Part shown: positions 7,944-15,223 of the stretch, piece by piece | Position numbering within the stretch: the first letter of the stretch is position 1 | Layout of the letters: every line of letters starts with the position of its first letter | DNA from: Rhodospirillaceae bacterium | Lineage (GTDB): Bacteria > Pseudomonadota > Alphaproteobacteria > UBA11136 | Reading direction: 5' to 3' | Assembly (NCBI GenBank): GCA_018663165.1 | Contig: JABJES010000052.1 | Coordinates: forward strand, 1 to 34,740 | Length of the DNA stretch: 34,740 nt | Position numbers and translations under genes: made by a program | Notes under the pieces: model-generated | What the model saw: only the letters and a program-made list of their open reading frames with translations | Databases searched by the model: none | What the model was told of the DNA's origin: nothing

Positions 7944-8827
7944 CCCTCAAACCGACCCTCGCGACATTCCTGATCATCTTCCTGGCTGTCACCGCCTTTG
8001 GCATGACCGCGCCGGGGGCGGCACAAGGGCTTGACGGCCTGACCAGCGATTCAGAAAAACCCGTCGAGATCTTTGCCGATGACGGGATCGAATGGATACA
8101 GGATAAAAAACAGTATATCGCCAGGGGCAACGCCCAGGCGAAGCGGGATGATGTAACCGTCAACGCCGATGTTCTGACCGCTCATTATCGTGATACCGAT
8201 GCTGGCGGCACCGATATCTGGCGGCTTGATGCCGACGGCAATGTCAAGATCACCAACCCCACCACCACCGCTCGCGGCGACCGCGGTGTCTTTAACATCG
8301 ACAAGGGGATTCTCGTCCTGACCGGCCGCAATCTCAAAATGACCGCCGACGGGAATGTGGTCACCGCACGGGATAGCCTTGAATTCTGGCAGAACAAAAA
8401 AATGGCCGTCGCCCGAGGGGATGCAAAGGTCAACAGTGAGGGCAAAGTCCTGACTGCCGATATCCTCACCGCCTATTTCCACGATGTGGCGGGCAAAGGA
8501 ACAAAAATCCAGCGCCTGGAGGCCTTCGGTAACGTTAAAATCGAGACACCGACAGAAACCGCCACCAGCGATAGGGGTGTTTACGAAATAGAAACCGGTG
8601 TCGCCTCAATATATGGTTCGGTTAAGATTATCCGAGACAAAAACATCCTTACCGGCGAATATGGTCAGGTAAACCTGAACACAGGGGTTAGTCGCCTCCT
8701 CAATGCCACCCCCGGCAGCAAGAATAAGGGGCGTGTCAGGGCTGTTTTCTCACCAAAAAAGAAGCCAAAGACGACGACGAAAGAGAAAACAGAAGAAAAG
8801 AAACAACAGGAAAAACCGACTCCATGA
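7940..8827 (+). CDS. lptA: LPS transport periplasmic protein LptA
   Basis: LptA forms the periplasmic bridge for LPS. The 295-residue protein has a signal peptide with cleavage likely after GAAQ-type residues near position 30. An OstA/LptA domain follows, built of repeating beta-strand units: YIARGNAQAKRDDVTVNADVL and later MAVARGDAKVNSEGKVLTADIL are clearly two copies of the same unit, each followed by a GNVKI strand. This makes it longer than E. coli LptA (185 residues). It ends in a very Lys/Glu/Thr-rich tail after residue 262. It overlaps lptC and lptB by 4 bases (ATGA), suggesting translational coupling. Confidence 0.92.
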   Translation: MTLKPTLATFLIIFLAVTAFGMTAPGAAQGLDGLTSDSEKPVEIFADDGIEWIQDKKQYIARGNAQAKRDDVTVNADVLTAHYRDTDAGGTDIWRLDADGNVKITNPTTTARGDRGVFNIDKGILVLTGRNLKMTADGNVVTARDSLEFWQNKKMAVARGDAKVNSEGKVLTADILTAYFHDVAGKGTKIQRLEAFGNVKIETPTETATSDRGVYEIETGVASIYGSVKIIRDKNILTGEYGQVNLNTGVSRLLNATPGSKNKGRVRAVFSPKKKPKTTTKEKTEEKKQQEKPTP

Positions 8828-9687
8828 TTGAAAAGCCGCCTTTTCCGCCTTATTCCACCTCACGACCAAGCCCTCCAGCAGGCGCAAATGCGCCTAAAAA
8901 GACGGCCGCCTCCACCCCATCTGCCTCCCTGGAAGATGCTTTTTCGCCAAAGCTGATCAGTGAAACCAACGGGCTCGTCGTCACTGATCTCGGCAAACGG
9001 TTCAAGAAGCGGCCGATCCTGCGCGGTGTCGGCCTTTCAGTGCAACGGGGCGAAGCTGTCGGCCTCCTGGGGCCCAACGGGGCGGGAAAGACCACCACTT
9101 TTTACATCATCACCGGACTGATCTCTCCCGATTACGGGAAAATCACCCTCGACGGCTATGACATCACCAGCCTGCCCATGTACCGCCGTTCACGTATGGG
9201 TATCGGTTATCTGCCCCAGGAAGCCTCAATCTTTCGGGGCTTAAGCGTCGAAGACAATATCAGAGCCATTCTCGAAATCGTCGAAGAGAGCCCCGATAAA
9301 AGAGAAAGCCGACTGGACGAACTTCTCGCGGAATTTTCGATCACCCATCTGCGCCGCACCCCCGCTCTTGCCCTTTCGGGTGGCGAACGCCGCCGCGTTG
9401 AAATAGCCCGTTGTCTTGCCTCAAATCCTCATTTCATCCTGCTGGACGAACCCCTGGCCGGCATTGACCCAATTGCCGTAAGCGAGATTCGCGACCTGGT
9501 TTCCCACCTGAAAGACAGGGGAATCGGAGTCTTGATAACCGACCACAACGTCCGTGAGACTTTGGAAATCGTTGATCGTGCCTATATCCTCCATGACGGC
9601 ATGGTACTGATGGAAGGCAAACCCTCCGAGATTGTTTCCCACAAGGAAGTGCGTCGGGTCTATCTCGGGGAACGTTTCAGCCTGTAA
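8824..9687 (+). CDS. lptB: LPS export ABC transporter ATP-binding protein LptB
   Basis: LptB is the cytoplasmic ATPase that powers LPS extraction with LptF and LptG. The 287-residue protein has Walker A GPNGAGKT at 83-90, the Q-loop Gln at 132, signature LSGGERRR at 184-191, Walker B ILLDE at 205-209 and the switch His at 241 in ITDHNVRETL. The last of these, together with the C-terminal YLGERFSL, is typical of LptB. The ABC domain starts only near residue 50. The first 48 residues are a Pro/Ala/Ser-rich extension absent from E. coli LptB (241 residues). The start overlaps lptA (ATGA), and rpoN follows after 24 bp. Confidence 0.96.
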   Translation: MIEKPPFPPYSTSRPSPPAGANAPKKTAASTPSASLEDAFSPKLISETNGLVVTDLGKRFKKRPILRGVGLSVQRGEAVGLLGPNGAGKTTTFYIITGLISPDYGKITLDGYDITSLPMYRRSRMGIGYLPQEASIFRGLSVEDNIRAILEIVEESPDKRESRLDELLAEFSITHLRRTPALALSGGERRRVEIARCLASNPHFILLDEPLAGIDPIAVSEIRDLVSHLKDRGIGVLITDHNVRETLEIVDRAYILHDGMVLMEGKPSEIVSHKEVRRVYLGERFSL

Positions 9688-9711
9688 CCCCTCGGATTTA
9701 AGAACAGATCA

Positions 9712-11256
9712 ATGGCAATAACCCCCAGACTGGATATCCGGCAAGGTCAATCCCTCGTCATGACGCCGCAATTGCAGCAGGCGATCAAGCTGCTGCAATT
9801 CAGTAATGCCGAACTTGCCAGCTTCCTTGACGAGGAGCTGGAGAAGAACCCGCTGCTTGAGCGTGAAGACCCAGACGGCTCCCAGCGTGGTGATGGCGTC
9901 GAGGACCACTCTGAAGGGAAAGACGAAGCCGTTCCCCCTGACAGCCTTGATTACGCCGATTCGGAAAACATTCCTGCCAGCGAGGACGCCCCTCTGGATG
10001 CTGATTACGAAAACCTCTGGTCAAGCAACAGCGCCGCCGAAGGAAGAAGCGAGGCCGCGTTGGGACCGGGCGACGGCCCCAACATCGAATCCCTCGCCCC
10101 CTGGGGCAGCGGCGGGCGACCTGATTTTTCCGAAAACGATTCCAGGACCGATCATGCCCTGACCCGCGAAGAAAGCCTGCGCGAGCATCTCTCGGATCAA
10201 CTGACCATAGATATTAGCGACCCGGCCGAACGGGTCATCGGCTTGCATCTCATTGATACCCTTAATGAATCTGGGTATTTCACCGGTGAAACCGCAGAAA
10301 TTGGGACGATCCTCGGCTGCAGCACCGAAGATGTTGAAGCGGTTCTGGAAAAAATGCGCGAATTCGACCCGCCCGGTATTTTCGCCCGCAATCTTGCCGA
10401 TTGCCTCGCCCTGCAGCTCAAAGATATGAACCGCCTGGATCCGGTGATTGAAAAACTACTCGACAACCTCGACCTTCTGGGCAAACACGACTTCACAGCG
10501 CTGAAAAAACTTTGTGCCGTCGATGATGAAGATTTTGCCGACATGGTGGCCGAAATTCGCACCCTCAACCCAAAACCGGCCCATGCCTTCGATCATGATG
10601 TCGCCCAGCCGATTACGCCCGACGTTATCATGCGTCAGAGCCCTAAAGGTGGCTGGATCATTGAGCTCAACAGCGAATCTCTGCCCCGGGTTCTGATCAA
10701 CAACCAGTATTATGCAAAACTCAGTCAAAATTCAGCCGACAAATCCGAAAAAGAATTCATCTCCGAATGTTTCAATTCCGCCAACTGGCTGGTGAAATCC
10801 CTTCACCAGAGGGCGACGACCATCCTCAAGGTTGCAACTGAAATCGTCCGCCAGCAGGACTCCTTTTTCATGCACGGCGTCCAGCACCTCAAACCGCTCG
10901 TTCTACGCAATATCGCTGAGGCTATCGACATGCACGAAAGCACCGTCAGCCGGGTCACCGCGAACAAATATATGGCCACCCCACGCGGCAATTACGAACT
11001 GAAGTATTTCTTCACCTCTTCTATTTCCGGCACCAATATCGGCGACGATGCCCATTCGGCAGAATCAGTGCGCCACCGGATCAAGGTGCTGATCGACGCT
11101 GAGGTCACCGGCGCCATTCTTTCAGATGACCGGATTGTCGAGATTCTCAATGGTGAGGGGATCGATATTGCGCGGCGCACAGTGGCCAAATATCGCGAAG
11201 CCCTGCGGATTCCCTCTTCCATTCAGCGTCGGCGGGAAAAATCAAACGACATGTAA
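9712..11256 (+). CDS. rpoN: RNA polymerase sigma-54 factor
   Basis: This alternative sigma factor recognises -24/-12 promoters and needs AAA+ activators. The 514-residue protein has the Gln/Leu-rich region I (about 1-50: QSLVMTPQLQQAIKLLQFS), an acidic variable region II (about 52-135) and the core-binding domain. The C-terminal DNA-binding part contains an HTH (HESTVSRVTANKYM) and the RpoN box ARRTVAKYRE at 487-496. The position between lptB and hpf/ptsN is the classical proteobacterial arrangement. Confidence 0.97.
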   Translation: MAITPRLDIRQGQSLVMTPQLQQAIKLLQFSNAELASFLDEELEKNPLLEREDPDGSQRGDGVEDHSEGKDEAVPPDSLDYADSENIPASEDAPLDADYENLWSSNSAAEGRSEAALGPGDGPNIESLAPWGSGGRPDFSENDSRTDHALTREESLREHLSDQLTIDISDPAERVIGLHLIDTLNESGYFTGETAEIGTILGCSTEDVEAVLEKMREFDPPGIFARNLADCLALQLKDMNRLDPVIEKLLDNLDLLGKHDFTALKKLCAVDDEDFADMVAEIRTLNPKPAHAFDHDVAQPITPDVIMRQSPKGGWIIELNSESLPRVLINNQYYAKLSQNSADKSEKEFISECFNSANWLVKSLHQRATTILKVATEIVRQQDSFFMHGVQHLKPLVLRNIAEAIDMHESTVSRVTANKYMATPRGNYELKYFFTSSISGTNIGDDAHSAESVRHRIKVLIDAEVTGAILSDDRIVEILNGEGIDIARRTVAKYREALRIPSSIQRRREKSNDM

Positions 11257-11290
11257 AAACCCGGCTATTAACCTTTAAAAAGAGGCTCTC

Positions 11291-11319
11291 TTGACTTCAA
11301 ACTCCGCCCTGACTACCTT
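11291..11319 (+). promoter_or_regulatory. Candidate sigma-70 promoter for hpf
   Basis: TTGACT at 11291-11296 is followed, after exactly 17 bases, by TACCTT at 11314-11319. The predicted start near 11327 would give a leader of about 85 bases containing a small ORF before hpf. No -24/-12 (sigma-54) element is visible in the gap. Confidence 0.45.
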
Positions 11320-11347
11320 TCGATCCTTTCTAGGGGAGCGTAAAACA

Positions 11348-11410
11348 ATGACCACTAAAACGGTCTTGCGTTTCACTATCACCTTCCACACTCACAATCA
11401 GGTGGCCTGA
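11348..11410 (+). CDS. Possible 20-residue leader peptide upstream of hpf
   Basis: An ATG at 11348 opens a 20-codon frame, MTTKTVLRFTITFHTHNQVA, closed by TGA at 11408-11410, four bases before the hpf ATG. GGGGAG at about 11334-11339 provides a reasonable Shine-Dalgarno. The peptide is rich in Thr (6 of 20). Its last codons overlap the AGGTGG that would serve as ribosome-binding site for hpf, so its translation could affect hpf initiation. It may equally be a chance frame. Nothing in the sequence proves expression. Confidence 0.35.
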   Translation: MTTKTVLRFTITFHTHNQVA

Positions 11411-11413
11411 CCT

Positions 11414-12013
11414 ATGCAGCTTTCCGTCAAGGGTAAGCAAATTGACGTTGGCGATGCGCTAACGACCCACGTTCAATCCGCCCTCACTTCAACCGTTTCA
11501 AAATATTTTGATAATGCCCTCGAAGGCACGGTGCACTTTTCCCGCGAAGGAACACTGTTCCGGACCGATATTTCCGTCCACGTCGGACACAATATTCTGG
11601 TCCAGAGCCATAACGAGGCAGATGAGCCCTATGCCGCCTTCGACCTCGCCTGCGAAAAGCTCGGCAAACGCCTGCGGCGCTATAAACGGCGTCTGCGCGA
11701 TCATCACAAAGAGCGTTCCGCCAAGGAATCAATTGCCGCCCAGCAATACATTCTCGCGCCGTCAGAAGAAGAGGAAGATTCCGAAGCACAAGCCGCAGAC
11801 CAGCCGATCATCATCGCCGAGATGACGACCGAGGTTGCCACCATGACCGTCAGCCAGGCGGTTATGCGTATGGATCTTGCCGAACTGCCGGCGCTGCTTT
11901 TTCACAACAGCGCCCATGGCGGACTGAACATGGTTTATCACCGCCAGGACGGCAATGTCGGCTGGATCGACCCCGCAAAAAGCACGACAAACAAGAAAAC
12001 CACAGCCGCCTGA
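11414..12013 (+). CDS. hpf: Ribosome hibernation-promoting factor, long form
   Basis: The 199-residue protein has an S30AE/RaiA N-terminal domain (about 1-105). It begins MQLSVKGKQIDVGDALTTHV and includes HVGHNILVQSHNEADEPYAAFD and the basic helix RLRRYKRRLRDHH. After an acidic linker (EEEEDSEAQ) comes the C-terminal dimerisation domain (about 140-195), with LPALLFHNSAHGGLNMVYHRQDGNVGWIDP. Two domains make it the long HPF, which dimerises 70S ribosomes into 100S particles in stationary phase. It lies between rpoN and ptsN as in many proteobacteria. Confidence 0.95.
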   Translation: MQLSVKGKQIDVGDALTTHVQSALTSTVSKYFDNALEGTVHFSREGTLFRTDISVHVGHNILVQSHNEADEPYAAFDLACEKLGKRLRRYKRRLRDHHKERSAKESIAAQQYILAPSEEEEDSEAQAADQPIIIAEMTTEVATMTVSQAVMRMDLAELPALLFHNSAHGGLNMVYHRQDGNVGWIDPAKSTTNKKTTAA

Positions 12014-12033
12014 TCCTTGGCGAGGTGCCTAAG

Positions 12034-12498
12034 ATGGAAATGCACAACCTTATCCCCCTCGAATGCGTTGTCCCTGACCTCAGGGCCAAAAGCAAGAAAC
12101 AGGCGCTTCAGGAGTTATCCAAGCGTATCGCACCAATCGTCGATCAGGACGAAATGTCGATCTTCGACGTTCTTCTGGAACGGGAAAAGCTCGGCACCAC
12201 TGGCGTCGGCATGGGGATCGCTATTCCTCACGGAAAACTGCCCGGACTCGAGCGGCTCCACGGGATGTTCGCCCGCCTTGAGCAGCCAATCGATTTCGAG
12301 GCCATTGACGAACAGCCTGTGGACCTTATTTTCCTTCTGCTGGCCCCGGAATCAGCCGGTGCCGACCATCTCAAGGCTCTGGCCAAGGTGTCCCGGCTTC
12401 TGCGCGACGAAACCATCTGTGAAAAACTCAGGCGCCTCTCATCGGCTAAGGAAATCCACGCCCTCCTGACCACGGCACCAGCCAGTAACGCCGCCTGA
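12034..12498 (+). CDS. ptsN: PTS IIA-like nitrogen-regulatory protein PtsN (EIIA-Ntr)
   Basis: This 154-residue EIIA domain of the fructose/mannitol type has the phosphorylatable His66 in GMGIAIPHGKLPGL. It also has the conserved FDVLLEREKLGTTGVG before it and LIFLLLAPESAGADHLKALA after it. EIIA-Ntr regulates nitrogen, potassium and stress responses through phosphorylation by the PTS-Ntr chain. The ATG at 12034 is preferred because GGCGAGG lies 8 bases upstream. A GTG at 12025 lies inside that ribosome-binding site. It is the last gene of the run and is followed by a terminator. Confidence 0.95.
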   Translation: MEMHNLIPLECVVPDLRAKSKKQALQELSKRIAPIVDQDEMSIFDVLLEREKLGTTGVGMGIAIPHGKLPGLERLHGMFARLEQPIDFEAIDEQPVDLIFLLLAPESAGADHLKALAKVSRLLRDETICEKLRRLSSAKEIHALLTTAPASNAA

Positions 12499-12544
12499 TT
12501 CCAACGCCGAACACCGCTCGCCGAACACCGCTCGCTGAACGCAA

Positions 12545-12590
12545 AAGGCCGCGCCTCCTGAATAAGGAAATGCGGCCTTAGGTTTGTTTG
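12545..12590. terminator. Bidirectional intrinsic terminator between ptsN and the DUF1150 gene
   Basis: AAGGCCGC at 12545-12552 is a perfect inverted repeat of GCGGCCTT at 12572-12579, with a 19-base loop. On the plus strand it is followed by the T-rich GGTTTGTTTGG. On the minus strand it is followed by TTTTGC. It would serve both ptsN and the convergent hsp20-DUF1150 unit. Confidence 0.7.
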
Positions 12591-12652
12591 GCGTAAATCT
12601 TCAGACTGACATCATGGCCGGAGGCTCTTCGGATTGCCCGGCAAGGGACAGC

Positions 12653-12868
12653 CTAATGGATGCTAACCGGCTCCAGGCCGTTTTCCAGCACAGCGGCAAT
12701 GGCCTCGTCTTCATTGTCGAACAGACCCGCCTGGGACCCATCAGCCGTATGGACGGCATAACAGGCCGCGCCCGCCTCGCTGACAGGCCGGATATAGGCA
12801 ATCCCGAGACTTCCCAAGGCGAGGAAATCCTGAGGCGACATTTGCTTTAAATCGTCCAGACCAGACAT
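12653..12868 (-). CDS. DUF1150 family protein
   Basis: This 71-residue protein matches the DUF1150 family known from alphaproteobacteria. It has LGIAYIRPV, a Tyr-Ala-Val-His segment, and DGSQAGLFDNEDEAIAAVLENGLEPVSIH at the end. It contains no catalytic motif. AAGGTG lies 7 bases before the ATG at 12868. It follows the hsp20 gene on the same strand by 46 bp. This hsp20-DUF1150 order is conserved in the class and suggests heat-inducible co-expression. Its molecular role is unknown. Confidence 0.88.
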   Translation of the reverse strand: MSGLDDLKQMSPQDFLALGSLGIAYIRPVSEAGAACYAVHTADGSQAGLFDNEDEAIAAVLENGLEPVSIH

Positions 12869-12914
12869 CGTTTTTACACCTTGTTCATTTGCTTCTTGTT
12901 CCTACCGCCCAGAC

Positions 12915-13394
12915 TTACGAGGCTTCTTTGCGAAAGTCTACCTCAACCGTGCCGTCTTTGTCGCCGGATGAAGACGTTTTTTCGCTGGCGGCGTTGATTT
13001 CGATGGTCCGCGCCCGTTTTTCCACCTTAGGACGGGCGAATTTTATGTTGAGCAGACCATTATCGAGGCTCGCGCCGGTGATCTCAATGCCTTCCGCGAG
13101 CACAAAACTGCGCTGGAACTGACGGGCAGCGATGCCGCGATGGAGAAAGATGCGCTCGTCATTTTCTTCCTGCCTGCCACGAACGACAAGCTGGTTGTCC
13201 TCAACCACAATGCTGAGTTCATCCTGAGCAAAACCGGCGACGGCCAGAGTGATTTGCAATCCGTCTTCATCGAGTTGTTCAATGTTATAGGGGGGATAGC
13301 CATCACTGGACGCCTTGGAAATATGATCAAGCGCCCGTTCGAATTGATCGAATCCGAGTAAAAGCGGGCTATTAAAGAGAGATAAACGGGTCAT
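12915..13394 (-). CDS. Small heat shock protein, Hsp20/IbpA family
   Basis: The 159-residue protein has an alpha-crystallin domain (about 35-135): PPYNIEQLDEDGLQITLAVAG at the start, LVVRGRQEE, a GIAARQFQRSFVL strand, and ASLDNGLLNIKFARP, which contains the family's A-x-x-x-N-G-x-L motif. An I-E-I tripeptide (RTIEIN) supplies the C-terminal oligomerisation motif. This is an ATP-independent holdase that keeps unfolded proteins soluble. AAGGAGGAGG precedes the ATG at 13394. A sigma-32-like promoter lies about 100 bp upstream, with a possible RNA thermometer in between. Confidence 0.95.
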   Translation of the reverse strand: MTRLSLFNSPLLLGFDQFERALDHISKASSDGYPPYNIEQLDEDGLQITLAVAGFAQDELSIVVEDNQLVVRGRQEENDERIFLHRGIAARQFQRSFVLAEGIEITGASLDNGLLNIKFARPKVEKRARTIEINAASEKTSSSGDKDGTVEVDFRKEAS

Positions 13395-13400
13395 GATGCA

Positions 13401-13426
13401 ACCTCCTCCTTACGTGATGAGCGAGA
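13401..13426 (-). promoter_or_regulatory. Candidate ROSE-like RNA thermometer over the hsp20 ribosome-binding site
   Basis: On the minus strand UCUCGCU (13426-13420) can pair with AGGAGG (13410-13405) across a 9-base loop, leaving one G bulged. The pairs are U-A, C-G, bulged G, C-G, U-A, C-G and U-G. UCGCU paired to AGGA with a bulged G is the U(U/C)GCU signature of ROSE elements, which melt on heating to free the Shine-Dalgarno sequence. The longer upstream hairpins of typical ROSE elements were not worked out. Confidence 0.45.
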
Positions 13427-13487
13427 TACAAGTCCAGGCCCTCAACAGGCACCCGGAGAACGGAACAATATGCCCCGCTCCCAAACC

Positions 13488-13515
13488 ATATATGTCCCGC
13501 CAGGTGGTTTTCAAG
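13488..13515 (-). promoter_or_regulatory. Sigma-32 (RpoH) type promoter of hsp20
   Basis: On the minus strand CTTGAAAA begins at 13515. After CTTG and 17 bases comes CATATAT at 13494-13488. This fits the alphaproteobacterial RpoH consensus, CTTG then 17-18 bases then CYTATnT, with one mismatch. Transcription from about 13481 gives an 87-base leader before hsp20. Confidence 0.65.
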
Positions 13516-13537
13516 AGGGGGGGGCACACCCCCCTCT
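13514..13537. repeat. G/C-run inverted repeat touching the hsp20 -35 box
   Basis: AGAGGGGGG at 13514-13522 is the exact inverted repeat of CCCCCCTCT at 13529-13537, with a 6-base loop. Its left edge overlaps the CTTG of the heat-shock promoter. There is no T-run, so it is not a clear terminator. No gene is visible in the rest of the 343-bp gap between the hsp20 start (13394) and 13738. Confidence 0.7.
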
Positions 13538-13737
13538 CCAATAGCTTCTCATCCCCCTCGTTTGCCGCAACAATTGACGTTCGAGGGCAAAAAAGGGCAT
13601 GTTGACTGGTCCCGGCATCAGACTTTCAGCGTTTGGCCGTCGGGCAGGGCCTTCTCCCGGCAGCCAAAACACCGCCAGGTGTTATGACAGAACGTTTGAC
13701 AGGGCGCTTGGGGAGAAAACCATGAAAGGATCGATCA

Positions 13738-14085
13738 ATGCGTGGAAGAAGCACTGAACCGGTAAAATTGAGGCCCGGCATTGAGGTCCGCGATGCCGCT
13801 CACAGCATGGAGATCGAACAATGGGCTTGGCAACGGGTCCAGTCCATGCGCGCTTTTTACACCCATCTCATGATCTATTGCGTGGTCAACTTTGCTCTTC
13901 TGATCATTGATCTTGCCAGCCCCGGCGACCCCTGGTTTTTCTATCCGCTGCTGGGATGGGGGTTGGGTCTAGGTATCCACGCCGCCCAGACCTTTGAGCG
14001 CCTGCCCTGGTTCACCCGCGACTGGGAACAGCGCAAGGTGCAGGAACTGATCGAAGAAAAGATTGGCCCCCCGCCCCAGGCCTGA
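13738..14085 (+). CDS. 2TM domain-containing membrane protein
   Basis: This 115-residue protein has two hydrophobic helices, at about residues 45-62 (HLMIYCVVNFALLIIDL) and 69-87 (FFYPLLGWGLGLGIHAAQTF). The second is followed by a Trp/Arg-rich region (RLPWFTRDWEQRK). It is preceded by the arrangement A-x-x-x-V-x-S-x-R-x-F-Y-x-H. This is the pattern of the 2TM domain family (PF13239-like), whose members are small inner-membrane proteins of unknown function, sometimes fused to histidine kinases. AAAGGA lies 7 bases before the ATG. Confidence 0.75.
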   Translation: MRGRSTEPVKLRPGIEVRDAAHSMEIEQWAWQRVQSMRAFYTHLMIYCVVNFALLIIDLASPGDPWFFYPLLGWGLGLGIHAAQTFERLPWFTRDWEQRKVQELIEEKIGPPPQA

Positions 14086-14130
14086 GATTCAGAGGCCTAC
14101 AGAGGCAAGCAGCGCCCGAACCCGGCCCAG

Positions 14131-14152
14131 GCCCCCGACAGATCCGGGGGGC
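14131..14152. other. GC-rich hairpin between convergent genes
   Basis: GCCCCCG (14131-14137) faces CCGGGGGGC (14144-14152) with a short loop, forming a strong stem between the convergent 2TM and FlgC-like genes. No T-run follows on either strand, so a role in termination is only possible. Confidence 0.4.
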
Positions 14153-14199
14153 AAACTTTCAGAAAAAATCAGTTCTTGGAATTAAGGAATAAAGCCAGC

Positions 14200-14586
14200 T
14201 CAGGCTTTGACGTCGAGAAGGGCGTCGTCCATTTCCTCACCTGTACGGAGAATGGCCGCAGCAGCCTTGTAGCTGGTCAGCGCAATGGCCTGGTTGACGG
14301 TTTCTTCGGCGTAATTGACGGCGGGAAAAGCCGCCAGCCCGGTTTCACTGGCATCGTCATGCTCGATGAAGGGTTCTCTGTCGAGCTCTTTGACGGTCAC
14401 CCTTACACCACCCAGCTCAAGGCTCGACTGAGCGACGGCAAGCGGCGCATAAACACCCTCGGGGATCTTCGTCTTGTCTTTTAGCGCCGTCCCCGTGCGC
14501 GCATTGGCAACGTTCTGCGACGACACAGCAAGGCGGGTCGAAGAAGCGCGAAGGGCGGTCAGGGCAGATGCGCGGGCGGGTTCCAT
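14200..14586 (-). CDS. Orphan FlgC-like flagellar basal-body rod family protein
   Basis: The 128-residue protein has the N-terminal rod motif ALTALRASSTRLAVSSQNVANA. A short middle follows, with GGVRVTVKELDREPF. The C-terminal motif is FPAVNYAEETVNQAIALTSYKAAAAILRTGEEM, the counterpart of the VNVVEEMxxMxxASRxYxAN segment of FlgC. This places it in the FlgB/FlgC/FlgG-type family, closest to FlgC. No other flagellar gene is in the window, and the A-S-R-x-Y-x-A-N core is altered to L-T-S-Y-K-A-A. I chose the ATG at 14586; an in-frame TTG at 14622 is also possible. It may be a specialised or retired rod protein. Confidence 0.75.
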   Translation of the reverse strand: MEPARASALTALRASSTRLAVSSQNVANARTGTALKDKTKIPEGVYAPLAVAQSSLELGGVRVTVKELDREPFIEHDDASETGLAAFPAVNYAEETVNQAIALTSYKAAAAILRTGEEMDDALLDVKA

Positions 14587-14787
14587 GGTCGCAGCTTGCC
14601 ACGGAATTCTGCTGAATGTCAAGTTTTATCTTTATATATCAATGGGTTACAAAAATTTAACTTAAATGCAACCTATTCCAGCCAAACTTTCTCCCCACCA
14701 TGCGATTAAGCAAGGGTGTGCGCTTGCGTCCAAACAGCTAGAATGGGCCTGAAAACAGCGGGCACCACTTAAAAAGAGAGGTCTGAC

Positions 14788-14994
14788 ATGGATAAGATGC
14801 GACGACTGAGCGACAAGATTCTGGCCGCCCACGAACAGGCCTGCAACGAGGCCAAGCCTGATGTCGCAAAACTGCTGCTAGAAGCCCTTGAGATGGACCT
14901 CTCAGCAATGGGTGGCGGCGGGAATACTGAGAACAGGACCTATATGGAAGAGATCGAAAAAGCCTACGAACGCCAGGATAAAATCGAAAGCTGA
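14788..14994 (+). CDS. Small hypothetical protein (68 aa)
   Basis: This is a highly charged helical 68-residue protein with a Gly-rich hinge (MGGGGN) at about residues 41-46. There are no Cys pairs beyond one Cys, no membrane segment and no signal peptide. AGAGAGG precedes the ATG at suitable spacing, and base use resembles the neighbours, so it is probably a real gene. I do not recognise the family. Confidence 0.6.
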   Translation: MDKMRRLSDKILAAHEQACNEAKPDVAKLLLEALEMDLSAMGGGGNTENRTYMEEIEKAYERQDKIES

Positions 14995-15056
14995 GAAACA
15001 CCCCCCTGCCTGGCCTGAATTCCCCGTCGTCCACGGAGCTGACGCGACAACCGGAA

Positions 15057-15095
15057 CGTAATGCTGCCCGGCTCCACTCCCCCGTAATGCTGCCC
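15057..15095. repeat. Short direct repeat
   Basis: CGTAATGCTGCCC occurs at 15057-15069 and again at 15083-15095 (26-bp period) in the 229-bp gap before the REC-kinase gene. No gene is visible in this gap. Confidence 0.6.
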
Positions 15096-15223
15096 TGCCT
15101 CCCGCCCCACTACCTCTAATCCCTTCCCGCCCGATTGCGGCTTGGTATTAGCCAAAAATTAATACCCGACTGCTATAGTCTGATATTACGTCGGGAAATT
15201 ATTTTGAGCGGGAACTTAATCAA

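Noticed and set aside
11257..11413. Sigma-54 promoter between rpoN and hpf
   Set aside because: No GG-N10-GC element resembling TGGCAC-N5-TTGC was found. A sigma-70-like pair fits better.
13680..13737. Promoter TTGACA at 13696 for the 2TM gene
   Set aside because: The -35 is perfect, but no acceptable -10 hexamer lies at 16-18 bases, and the spacing would place the start inside the coding region.
15000..15223. Small gene or mobile-element end before the REC-kinase gene
   Set aside because: Only a 13-bp direct repeat is visible. There is no transposase, terminal inverted repeat or supported frame.
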